Positions 1 to 7,022 of a stretch of 64,000 nucleotides of DNA are shown here, piece after piece (position 1 is the first letter of the stretch; every line of letters starts with the position of its first letter). Origin of the DNA: JAGIBJ01 sp032119795 (GTDB taxonomy: Bacteria; Actinomycetota; Thermoleophilia; Solirubrobacterales; Solirubrobacteraceae); contig JAUMFO010000004.1 of assembly GCA_032119795.1 (NCBI GenBank), positions 62,001 through 126,000 on the forward strand, in the 5' to 3' direction. The notes below the pieces were generated by a model. It was not told the origin of the DNA and searched no databases. It saw only the letters and a list, made by a program, of their open reading frames with translations. The position numbers and the translations under genes are program-made.

Positions 1-1037
1 CCGGAGGTCGCGCCCTCGGGAGCCGGGCCGACGAGCAGATTCAGGAGTCCAACGAGTCCCACCACCGCGAGGTAGCCGCCGCCGAGGCTGGCCGCCAGCG
101 TCAGCGCCGCCGTCGGTGCGGCGACCACGGACACACCCAAGGCCAGCAAGCCCAGATCACGCGCCACACGCCAGGCGGGATTGCGCGGGTCGCGCTGCAC
201 GAATGCCCACACGGCACGGGGGAGGGCGCGCGCGTCGACCGGGCCGAGCATCGTGGCGGCCGACGCCGCGAGTAGGGCGCCCGCTCCGCCCACGACGGCC
301 AACCACAGGAGGATGTCGCCAAGGAACGCGTCGAAGACCGCCGCGTAGATCGCCCCGCCTCCGCCGGTGCTTGGGAGCACGGCCTCTCGCAGGGCGACGA
401 ACGCGGCAGCCATGAAGGCCGTCATCAGCATGAGCGCCGACCCCAGCCGCAGCAGCGTTGCCCGGCGATCGGGCGCGAACCAGAGCGTGCCCGCGAAGCA
501 CAGCAGGGCGATGAGTGGGCTCAGGACCGCCGTGGCCCCGACCTGCCGGACGAGCTGGATCGTCTGCGTGCTGAAGTCGGCCGTGCTCACCTGGGTCGAC
601 AGCTCTCCTGGCTGTGCGTTTAGCCGCTGACGGAGCTCATTGCCCGTCGTGCTCAGGTAGGCCCGAACGAGCACCGAGAGGTCGGCGAGGTCGAGCACGA
701 TGCTCGGCTCGTCGTCGAGGACGAGCGCGCGGTGCAGCTGTGAGGCGCTGCGCGAGACGACGCCGCCCGAGGCCCGGCTCGCGAGGACGGACTCGGCCGC
801 AGAGATCAGCGGCGGCCGGGCCGCCAGCAGCCTGGGCTGCCGGGCGATGACCTCGTCGGCGAAGGCCGTCGCCAGCTCCGCCCGGACGGGCTCCGCGCGG
901 ACGGCCTCCACCGCACGGTTGCCAAAGGCGGTGCTGTCGAGCAGCTCGGTGCGGACGTAGCCGGTGACGATCGCCACCGCCGTGGCGATGAGTCCCACGG
1001 CGAGCAGGACAAGCGATCCGGTGCGGTGGCGCGCCAC
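1..1037 (-). CDS. Integral membrane protein, 3' end outside window
   Basis: An uninterrupted frame runs from a GTG at 1037 off the left edge of the window (at least 345 residues). The N-terminus is a hydrophobic anchor (VLLAVGLIATAVAIVTG), followed by a roughly 120-residue charged, extracytoplasmic-looking stretch and then several more hydrophobic segments (TAVLSPLIALLCFAG, LLRLGSALMLMTAFMA, ILLWLAVVGGAGALLAAS, LLALGVSVVAAPTAAL, YLAVVGLVGLLNLLVG). The first segment plus a large loop resembles uncharacterised actinobacterial membrane proteins; I recognise no catalytic motif. It starts 48 nt after the stop of the ArsR gene on the same strand, so it is probably the last visible member of the DUF2892-MMPL-ArsR operon. 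The start is uncertain: the only in-frame alternatives back to the upstream stop are CTG codons. Confidence 0.7.
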   Translation of the reverse strand, partial: MARHRTGSLVLLAVGLIATAVAIVTGYVRTELLDSTAFGNRAVEAVRAEPVRAELATAFADEVIARQPRLLAARPPLISAAESVLASRASGGVVSRSASQLHRALVLDDEPSIVLDLADLSVLVRAYLSTTGNELRQRLNAQPGELSTQVSTADFSTQTIQLVRQVGATAVLSPLIALLCFAGTLWFAPDRRATLLRLGSALMLMTAFMAAAFVALREAVLPSTGGGGAIYAAVFDAFLGDILLWLAVVGGAGALLAASAATMLGPVDARALPRAVWAFVQRDPRNPAWRVARDLGLLALGVSVVAAPTAALTLAASLGGGYLAVVGLVGLLNLLVGPAPEGATS

Positions 1038-1085
1038 GCCGCCGATGGTGGCAGAGCGCGCCAGCGCTCGCAGCGCCCGCCCGGA

Positions 1086-1430
1086 TCAGGTGGCGCCGCG
1101 CAGGACCTCGTCGAGGCTGGAGACCTGCCGCTGCAGATCTCCGCAGACGAGCTCGCAGAGGGCGTAGACGCCGGTGTCGGCGACCTCGTAGCGCACGAAC
1201 GTGCCCTCCTTGCGACGGCTGACGATCCCCGCCTGGTGCAGCACGCCGAGGTGCTTGGAGACGTTCTGCTGCGAGGCGCCGAGCTTGGCCGTCAGCTCCT
1301 GCACGGTCGTCTCGCCATCCCGCAGCGCCTCAAGCAGGCGGATTCGCATCGGCTCACCGAGCACCCGGAAGCGCTGGGCGACGAGGTCGATGACCGGTTC
1401 TGGGAGGGGGTGCGGGATTGGCGTACTCAT
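1086..1430 (-). CDS. ArsR-family winged-helix transcriptional regulator
   Basis: A 114-residue protein with the classic ArsR/SmtB winged helix: RFRVLGEPMRIRLLEAL, then the recognition region ASQQNVSKHLGVLHQAGIVSRRKEG and the wing FVRYEV. Family members are dimeric repressors that release DNA on binding metal or another signal. The two C-terminal cysteines (ALCELVC) do not match the classical CxC site of alpha3 metal sensors, so the inducer cannot be named. The ATG at 1430 is preferred because the family motif begins about 15 residues later; an upstream start at 1487 would add a low-complexity extension. It follows the MMPL gene by 81 nt on the same strand and probably autoregulates this efflux operon; the best operator candidate lies before the first gene, at 4016-4035. 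Confidence 0.85.
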   Translation of the reverse strand: MSTPIPHPLPEPVIDLVAQRFRVLGEPMRIRLLEALRDGETTVQELTAKLGASQQNVSKHLGVLHQAGIVSRRKEGTFVRYEVADTGVYALCELVCGDLQRQVSSLDEVLRGAT

Positions 1431-1511
1431 GCGTGGTTGTTCAAGGGTAGGGGTTGCGGCTGCGCCTGGGGGAGGGCGCAGCCGCAACGATTTGTCCTGG
1501 GGCCCGTTGGC

Positions 1512-3671
1512 TCAGTGGCCGAACTCGACCTTCGGAAGGATCCGAGCCATCGGCTTGGGCAGCCACCAGGCCCACTTGCCCGTGAGGCGCAGCAGCACCG
1601 GCAGCAGGAGCAGGCGGACGAGCGCCGCGTCGAGCAGCACGGCGACGCCGAGGATGATGCCCATCTCCTTCGGCGGCAGCGGGCCGCTGATGGCGAAGGT
1701 GAAGAACACCGCGACCATCACGCCGGCGGCCGCGAAGATCACCCGGCCGGAGTGCGCGAGCCCGCCGACCATCGCCTCCTTCGGATCACCGGACTTGTCG
1801 AAGTGCTCCTTTGCGGAGGCCAGCAGGAACACGGTGTAGTCCATTGAGATCGCGAAGATCATCGCGAAGAAGAACACCGGCCCCCAAGCGTCGAGGAAGC
1901 CCTGCGATTCGAACCCGAGGAGATCGGAGCCGAAGCCGTCCTGGAACACCCACTTCGACACGCCGAACGCGGCGCCCGTGGCGAGCAGGTTGGTGATGAC
2001 GCCGAGCAGCGCGATCACGGGAGCCTGCAGCGCGATCAGCAGGAGCAGGAACCCGAGGACGAGGACGACGCCGATCACCAGCGGAGTCTTCTCCTTGAGG
2101 AGCGCCTGGAGATCGTGGTTCTCGACGGCGGCGCCGCCGACGAGCGTCGATGACGGGAGCGTCTCTCGCAGCCGGTCGATGGTGGTGCCCAGCTCCTTCG
2201 ACGACGGGTCGACCGTCGGCGTGGCGCTGATCAGCACGTGATCGCCGGTGCCTGTCATCGGGGGCATGACGTTCGCGATGCCAGGGTCGGCCGCGACGGC
2301 CTTGCTGACGGCGGCGGCGTCGGCCGTCGTGGCGACGATCTGCATCTGGCCAGGGGCCCCGACGCCGAACGCCTCCTGGATCTGGGCGTATGCGATCCGT
2401 GAGCCGTCCTTCTCTGGGACGACCTTGATCGACGGCATGCCGGTGTCGAGTGAGAACACGGGGATGGTCAGCGCAAGAAGCAAGACGAGCGCCGGGACGC
2501 CGTAACGCAGCGGTTTGGCCCACAGCCGCTCACCCCACGCGGCGAACTTCGCCGAGCGGTGCTCACCCTGATGGACCCACGGCAGCGAGAGGCTGTCGAT
2601 CTTCGGGCCGAGCTTGGCCAGGACGGCCGGCAGGAGCGTCAGCGTGGCGGCGAGGATGAACGCGACCGAGATCATGATGCCGAGCGCCATCGAGCGGAAC
2701 GCCGGGCTGGGCACGAGCATCACGGCCGAGAGGCTGATCAGCACCGTGATGCCGGAGAACAGCACGGCCTTGCCGGCCGTCTCCATCGTCGTCGCGACCG
2801 CGTCGATCGGTGATTCATGGGAGCCCATCAGCGCCCCGCGGAAGCGGTGCACGATGAAGAGCGCGTAGTCGATGCCGAGGGCGAGCGCGAACATCAAGGC
2901 GAAGTTCATCGCCCAGATCGAGATCGGGCTGACCTTCGTCACGAGGTAGAGCGAGCCGGCCGAGGCGACCAGGCCGATGATGGTGAGCATCAGCGGCAGG
3001 CCGGCGGCGACGAGCGACCCGAACGCGAGCAGCAGGATCACCATCGTGACCGGCCAACTCATCAGCTCGGACTTCATCATCGCGGCGCGGTTGGCCTCGT
3101 TGAAGTCCGACCACATCCCGGATGCGCCCGTGAGGTAGACGGAGACCTCCGGCGAGGACAGGGCGGTGAGCTCCTCTTTGGTGTCGTCGGCGACGCGCAC
3201 CATCTCGTTGCTCGTGCCCTTGGCACCGGCCTGGATCACGGCGGTGTGGCCGTCACGCGAGATCGACACGCCCGGCTGGGGCGGAACGACGCCCGTCACG
3301 TTCTCCTGCTTCTTGAGGATGACCGTGGCTTCCTCGACGGCCTTGGTGAAGGCCGGATCGCCAGCCTTGGCGGTCTTGGAGTGCAGCACCACCTGGATGG
3401 CGCTGCTCGACATCCCGCCGAACTCCTCGTCGACGATCTGGCGAGTCTGCACGGACTCCGAGCCGCTCGCCTCCCAGCCGGCGCCGGAGAGGCCGTGCTC
3501 GACCTTCGGCGCAAAGATGCCGAGGCCGATCGCGATGATCGCCCAGATGGCGAAGACGGCGCGCCGGTGAGTTGCTGCCCAGCGGCCGAGGCGGCCGAGC
3601 GGTCCTTCGTGATGATTCATGTGAGTTGGTGGTGTCTCGGAGGTCGGAGGGGGACTGGCGACGGCGCTCAT
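1512..3671 (-). CDS. MMPL/RND-family membrane transporter
   Basis: A 719-residue transporter of the MMPL branch of the RND superfamily, which exports lipids or small hydrophobic compounds using the proton gradient. Visible features are an N-terminal membrane helix after GRWAATHRRAVF, a large extracytoplasmic loop, a first block of five or six helices containing ALMFALALGIDYALFIVHRFR (the conserved GxDYxxF motif of helix 4), a second loop, and a repeated block with MIFAISMDYTVFLLASAKEHF. This is the expected two-fold repeat and normal length. The ATG at 3671 overlaps the stop of the upstream DUF2892 gene by four bases (ATGA), indicating translational coupling; a longer frame to 4253 would read across that gene and the promoter. 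The substrate is not predictable. An ArsR regulator follows in the operon. Confidence 0.92.
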   Translation of the reverse strand: MSAVASPPPTSETPPTHMNHHEGPLGRLGRWAATHRRAVFAIWAIIAIGLGIFAPKVEHGLSGAGWEASGSESVQTRQIVDEEFGGMSSSAIQVVLHSKTAKAGDPAFTKAVEEATVILKKQENVTGVVPPQPGVSISRDGHTAVIQAGAKGTSNEMVRVADDTKEELTALSSPEVSVYLTGASGMWSDFNEANRAAMMKSELMSWPVTMVILLLAFGSLVAAGLPLMLTIIGLVASAGSLYLVTKVSPISIWAMNFALMFALALGIDYALFIVHRFRGALMGSHESPIDAVATTMETAGKAVLFSGITVLISLSAVMLVPSPAFRSMALGIMISVAFILAATLTLLPAVLAKLGPKIDSLSLPWVHQGEHRSAKFAAWGERLWAKPLRYGVPALVLLLALTIPVFSLDTGMPSIKVVPEKDGSRIAYAQIQEAFGVGAPGQMQIVATTADAAAVSKAVAADPGIANVMPPMTGTGDHVLISATPTVDPSSKELGTTIDRLRETLPSSTLVGGAAVENHDLQALLKEKTPLVIGVVLVLGFLLLLIALQAPVIALLGVITNLLATGAAFGVSKWVFQDGFGSDLLGFESQGFLDAWGPVFFFAMIFAISMDYTVFLLASAKEHFDKSGDPKEAMVGGLAHSGRVIFAAAGVMVAVFFTFAISGPLPPKEMGIILGVAVLLDAALVRLLLLPVLLRLTGKWAWWLPKPMARILPKVEFGH

Positions 3672-3934
3672 GCGTCGTTGGCGGCGGTCAAGTTGGTGAA
3701 GCGGCGCAGGATCAGCGACATGCCACAGTCGCCGACGAGCGCAAAGGCCCACTGGTTCACGGCGACGAAGGCGGTGAGCAGCAGGAACCACGGCGAGACG
3801 AGCGCTGCGAGGAGCGCCGAGAGGGCCGTGACGGTGCCCGCGGCGGCAAACAGGACGCGTTCGAGCGTCCAGCCGCGGGCCCAGCGGGTACGGCAGGCGG
3901 CGCCGGCCGGGGTCGAGAGAGAAGAGGCAGACAT
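3668..3934 (-). CDS. DUF2892 (YgaP-like) small membrane protein
   Basis: An 88-residue protein with two hydrophobic hairpin segments (LERVLFAAAGTVTALSALLAAL and PWFLLLTAFVAVNQWAFALVG), then a conserved-looking tail GDCGMSLILRRF. This is the DUF2892 fold, found alone or fused to rhodanese domains in YgaP. The family contains the membrane anchor of a sulfurtransferase, but this protein has no rhodanese domain and no active-site cysteine loop. The ATG at 3934 has AAGGA about 8 bases upstream. The stop overlaps the start of the MMPL transporter by four bases. In other genomes DUF2892 genes sit beside ArsR regulators and sulfur or metal stress genes, which fits this operon. Confidence 0.85.
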   Translation of the reverse strand: MSASSLSTPAGAACRTRWARGWTLERVLFAAAGTVTALSALLAALVSPWFLLLTAFVAVNQWAFALVGDCGMSLILRRFTNLTAANDA

Positions 3935-4015
3935 GACAGGTCCTTCTGGGTGGCCTGGACGGTGAGAAACGGATTCGGTGGTCGACGACGGAGCAGAACG
4001 AACAACGCGACAACC

Positions 4016-4035
4016 GTACAACTACAGAGTAGTAC
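4016..4035. promoter_or_regulatory. Operator-like palindrome before the MMPL operon
   Basis: The 20-bp stretch begins and ends with GTAC and contains a perfect inverted repeat ACTAC-AGA-GTAGT (4021-4033). It lies 82 bp upstream of the DUF2892 start and 91 bp upstream of the divergent NmrA-like gene, in an unusually AT-rich patch. Arm length and spacing suit a dimeric winged-helix repressor such as the ArsR protein encoded in the operon. That pairing is inferred from position only. Confidence 0.45.
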
Positions 4036-4112
4036 AGATGTGGTCGGACGTCCAGTGGACGGCTTGCAGCGCGTGGCCGGAGGCTGGACAAACGACTGAT
4101 TCGCGGGCCGCC

Positions 4113-4118
4113 TAGGCT
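4113..4118 (+). promoter_or_regulatory. Leaderless -10 element (TAGGCT) for the NmrA-like gene
   Basis: TAGGCT fits the actinobacterial TANNNT -10 hexamer and lies 7 nt before the ATG at 4126, so transcription would begin at or next to the start codon. No Shine-Dalgarno sequence is present. The same arrangement occurs before several other genes here. Confidence 0.5.
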
Positions 4119-4125
4119 GGTCTGC

Positions 4126-5016
4126 ATGCCGTCTTCGAGCCCGCTTGGTCCCACGATTGCGGTCGGTGGCGCGACCGGCGAGGTCGGCGGGCGGGTCGCG
4201 CGGCTGCTCGCCGAGCGCGGCGCGAGCCAACGGCTGATCGTTCGTGACCCCACGCGCGCTCCGACGCTGGCCGGCGCCAGCGTCGCGGCCGTTGGCGGCT
4301 ACGAGGACGCCGAAGGCATGCGCCGTGCCTTCGATGGCGTCGACACGTTTCTGCTCGTCCCTGGGCATGAGACCAGCGACCGGGTGAACGCGCACCGTGT
4401 GGCGCTCGAGGCGGCCGTTGCGGCGGGAGTCGGCCGCGTGGTGCAGCTGTCGTTCGTCGGCGCGGCTCCAGACGCGACGTTTACCTACGCCCGACACCAC
4501 TGGGCCACCGAGCAAGACCTGAAGGCCAGCGGACTGCCGTGGACGATCGCCCACATGAACTTCTACCTCGACGTGCTCCCGCACTTCGTGCTGCCAAGCG
4601 GTGACCTCGCGGGACCTGCCGGTGACGGGCGACTCGCCGCCGTTGCACGCGATGACGTCGCGGCGGCCGTTGCCGAGACCCTGACGGGGACCGGCCACGA
4701 AGGCCGCACCTACGAACTGACGGGACCCGAGGCGCTGACGCTGGCCGAGATCGCCGTCACGATGGCCCGCCACAGCGGCCGGCCGATCACCTACTTGCGG
4801 GAGACGACCCGAGAGGCCTACGCCTCCCGCGCGCAGTACGAGGCGACCGACGTGGAACGCGAGGGCTGGGTCACGACCTACACCGCGATCGCGTCCGGCG
4901 AACTCTCGACGGTCAGCGGCGACGTGCAGTCGCTCACCGGACACGCGCCTCAGTCGCTGTCCTCCTGGCTCGACGCGCATCCGCTCGCGCTGGCGCACGT
5001 CGACACGCTCGGCTGA
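4126..5016 (+). CDS. NmrA-like NAD(P)-binding reductase
   Basis: A 296-residue atypical short-chain dehydrogenase. It opens with the Rossmann glycine motif TIAVGGATGEVGGRVARLL (GxxGxxG), followed by an arginine-containing stretch that would read the cofactor phosphate (LIVRDPTRAP). Later segments resemble the NmrA/quinone-oxidoreductase-2 (QorB) group: VGRVVQLSFVGAAP, RHHWATEQDLKASGLPWTIAHMNFYLDVLPHF, and a C-terminal YELTGPEALTLAEIA. This group either reduces quinones and related substrates or senses NADP. The exact substrate is not evident. It is monocistronic, apparently leaderless, and ends 5 bp before the convergent exported-protein gene. Confidence 0.88.
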   Translation: MPSSSPLGPTIAVGGATGEVGGRVARLLAERGASQRLIVRDPTRAPTLAGASVAAVGGYEDAEGMRRAFDGVDTFLLVPGHETSDRVNAHRVALEAAVAAGVGRVVQLSFVGAAPDATFTYARHHWATEQDLKASGLPWTIAHMNFYLDVLPHFVLPSGDLAGPAGDGRLAAVARDDVAAAVAETLTGTGHEGRTYELTGPEALTLAEIAVTMARHSGRPITYLRETTREAYASRAQYEATDVEREGWVTTYTAIASGELSTVSGDVQSLTGHAPQSLSSWLDAHPLALAHVDTLG

Positions 5017-5021
5017 GCGTC

Positions 5022-6002
5022 TTACCGGGGCGAGGAGAACGCCGACCACCTGATCCGTCTCTGGATGCAGTGGTCGGTCGAGGCGCCGCTGGCGTCGGAG
5101 AAGGTCGCATCCTCGGCAAACGTGCCCCGTACGGTGTCGCCGCGAAACGTGCCGCGGCCGCCGGTGACGTCATGCAGGTTCTCGTTGCCCCATGGGTCGT
5201 TCGTGTCGGAATCGATGGAGAAGCGCTGGCGTGTCACGGGGAGGCCACGGAAGTGCGAGAACGTGTCCCAGCGCCCTCCGGTGCACGTCAGCCCGGTGCC
5301 GATGCGAAATGCGCTGACGCGTTTGCCGTCGGCTGAGCGCTCGACGTAGAGCGGGTTGGCCCACGTCCCGCCGGCGAAGTAGCGGCCGGCGCCGCTGTTG
5401 GCCGCCCATGCCACCTGCGTGGCCGTGCACGTGGCAAACGACAGACCCTCGGCGTCGAAGAGCGAGATCGTGGCTGAGTAGTGCCCGGAGACGTGGTCGC
5501 CGCGGATGGTGCCGTCGATCGACTCCTCGATCGTGCCGGAGACCTCCGCTGCGCCGCCATAGGCGATGGTTTGCAGGCTCGCGGCGCTGAACGAACCGCG
5601 CTTGACCTGGTCGCCAAACAGCCGGCCGGCGGTACTCCCGTGGGTGCTCACCGGGACGACGTCGTGCACGCGCCGCAGATCGACCGACTGAAAGCCTCCG
5701 GTGCACTGCACGCTCGGCATGAAGAACATGAATCCGCGGAGCCGACGACGATCCGGGCGGGTCCAGAGCGCCGCGATCGTCTGCCCCTTGGCGCCGCCGT
5801 AGACGAGGTCGCCGCGAGCGCCCTTGATGGGGCTGCTGGCGGTGGCGGGCACGACCGTCGCGCTGACGCGGCTCGCCCCAGCGCTCAGGCTCGGGGCCGT
5901 GCCGTGGTGGCGGGCGCTGGCCGCGTGCGAGGTAGTGGCCGGCCCGAGGAACCCGGAGAGGGCGAGGCAGACGACAACACAGACGCGGCGAGCGGGCTCC
6001 AT
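5022..6002 (-). CDS. Exported protein of unknown function
   Basis: A 326-residue protein with a Sec signal peptide (EPARRVCVVVCLALSGFLG... followed by ATTSHAASA, a plausible AxA cleavage site). The mature part is rich in Gly, Thr, Ser and aromatic residues with repeated beta-like blocks (GGAAEVSGTIEESIDGTIRGDHVSGHYSA, VTGGRGTFRGDTVRGTFAEDATF) and a few scattered cysteines (VQCTGGF, TCTATQV, LTCTGG, DHCIQR), which suggests a disulfide-stabilised beta protein. I recognise no family. The start MEPARR at 6002 is chosen over an upstream frame to 6032 because it gives a standard signal peptide. It converges with the NmrA-like gene. Confidence 0.75.
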   Translation of the reverse strand: MEPARRVCVVVCLALSGFLGPATTSHAASARHHGTAPSLSAGASRVSATVVPATASSPIKGARGDLVYGGAKGQTIAALWTRPDRRRLRGFMFFMPSVQCTGGFQSVDLRRVHDVVPVSTHGSTAGRLFGDQVKRGSFSAASLQTIAYGGAAEVSGTIEESIDGTIRGDHVSGHYSATISLFDAEGLSFATCTATQVAWAANSGAGRYFAGGTWANPLYVERSADGKRVSAFRIGTGLTCTGGRWDTFSHFRGLPVTRQRFSIDSDTNDPWGNENLHDVTGGRGTFRGDTVRGTFAEDATFSDASGASTDHCIQRRIRWSAFSSPR

Positions 6003-6112
6003 GCCTCGAGCCTGCTGAACGGTGGCCGCCACGCCATCCGGGATCCGCCGTGTGGGGGCGTGATGAACTACCCGAGCGCTGCCAGATCACGCGGCGGGCC
6101 GGCCGCTAGGGC

Positions 6113-6679
6113 TCAGGCGCTCGCGCGGGTCACGGCCAATCCCGACTGCGACCACGTCACCGTCGGGGTGAGTCCGCCGTCGCGCATTCGGCCCTGCAGC
6201 GCCGACAGGCTGTCCGTCCGGCTCACCGCCGCCATTCGGCCGGTCGCCTCGTCGGCGACGACATCGGCGACGACGAGCCGTCCGCGCGGAGCGAGCGCGC
6301 GCCGTACGCGCGGGAAGAGATCGGCACGCTGGTGCGGCGGCAGCGACTGGATCGTCAGCGCCGAGAGGATCAGGTCGAACGAGCCCTTCGGCAGCGGCTC
6401 ATCGAGGAAGCCGAGGCGCAGCTGGGCCTGCTGAGGGAGCACCGTCCGCGCGATCCGGAGCATGTCCTCGCTGGGATCGATCGCGATGAGCTCGGCGTCC
6501 GGGTAGGCCTCGAGGGCGCGGCGGCTCGTCTCGCCCGTGCCGCAGCCCAGGTCGAGGATGCGGCGCACCGCCACCCCATACGTCGCTTTGATCAGCTCGT
6601 CCTGGAGGCGGTCGTAGAGCGGAAGCTCCTGCCGGATCGACTCCAGATACGCAGCCGAAGCGTCCCAACTCTCCGACAT
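6113..6679 (-). CDS. SAM-dependent methyltransferase (class I)
   Basis: A 188-residue Rossmann-fold methyltransferase. Motif I is RILDLGCGTGETS, the acidic motif II is AELIAIDPSEDML, and a motif IV-like stretch is SFDLILSALTIQSLP followed by LAPRGRLVVADVV. The acceptor substrate cannot be inferred; the domain is close to the UbiE/COQ5-like Methyltransf_25 type and has a short C-terminus. A longer frame to 6859 exists, but the ATG at 6679 is supported by a -10-like TACAGT at 6686-6691 on the same strand, 6 nt upstream, implying a leaderless transcript. It is monocistronic and divergent from the relic of an aldo/keto reductase at 6822. Confidence 0.85.
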   Translation of the reverse strand: MSESWDASAAYLESIRQELPLYDRLQDELIKATYGVAVRRILDLGCGTGETSRRALEAYPDAELIAIDPSEDMLRIARTVLPQQAQLRLGFLDEPLPKGSFDLILSALTIQSLPPHQRADLFPRVRRALAPRGRLVVADVVADEATGRMAAVSRTDSLSALQGRMRDGGLTPTVTWSQSGLAVTRASA

Positions 6680-6821
6680 CGCCCGACTGTAGAGGTCAAC
6701 CGCAGGTTCTTCTGTGACCAAGTTGGCCTGATTGGCGCGGCTCGATCGGCCCCCGCGGCCCTGGACAACCTCGGAGCGATGTGCCCCAACGCGCTCAGAC
6801 CGGGCCACTAGCCTCGGCGCC

Positions 6822-7015
6822 ATGGCCCTTACGATCCCCTCGTTCTGCCTCGGCGGCAACGTTTCCAGGGCGCGGCGGCCACAGCGAACCTCGGCGTGAT
6901 CCCGTACTGGGCGCTGGCGTCTGGGTTCCTTACGGGCAAGTACCGCCCAGGGAGCGTCGACTCGGGCTCTCCGCGCGCCGGGAGCGCAGCCGCGTACCTC
7001 AGTGAGCCGCGGGGG
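6822..7015 (+). pseudogene. Aldo/keto reductase relic with large internal deletion
   Basis: The first codons (MALTIPSFCLGGNV) match the N-terminus of actinobacterial aldo/keto reductases, and a leaderless -10 (TAGCCT, 6809-6814) is still 7 nt upstream. After about 14 residues homology stops. The sequence then continues in another frame with a segment typical of the middle-to-late part of the family (LGVIPYWALASGFLTGKYRPG, PRAGSAAAYL), ending around 7010. The region between these blocks, normally about 200 residues including the catalytic Tyr, Lys and His, is absent, as is the C-terminus. The N-terminal frame stops at a TGA near 6899. It abuts the 3' end of the LuxR gene. Confidence 0.8.
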
Positions 7016-7022
7016 CCGGCTC

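Noticed and set aside
1026..1847. Long plus-strand frames over the MMPL-ArsR region and similar antisense frames elsewhere
   Set aside because: In very GC-rich DNA, antisense frames stay open; these lack motifs, while the opposite strand encodes clear families.
1086..4035. Arsenic-resistance operon
   Set aside because: An ArsR-type regulator is present, but there is no ArsB, ArsC, Acr3 or ArsM, and the transporter is MMPL/RND. The inducer is left open.
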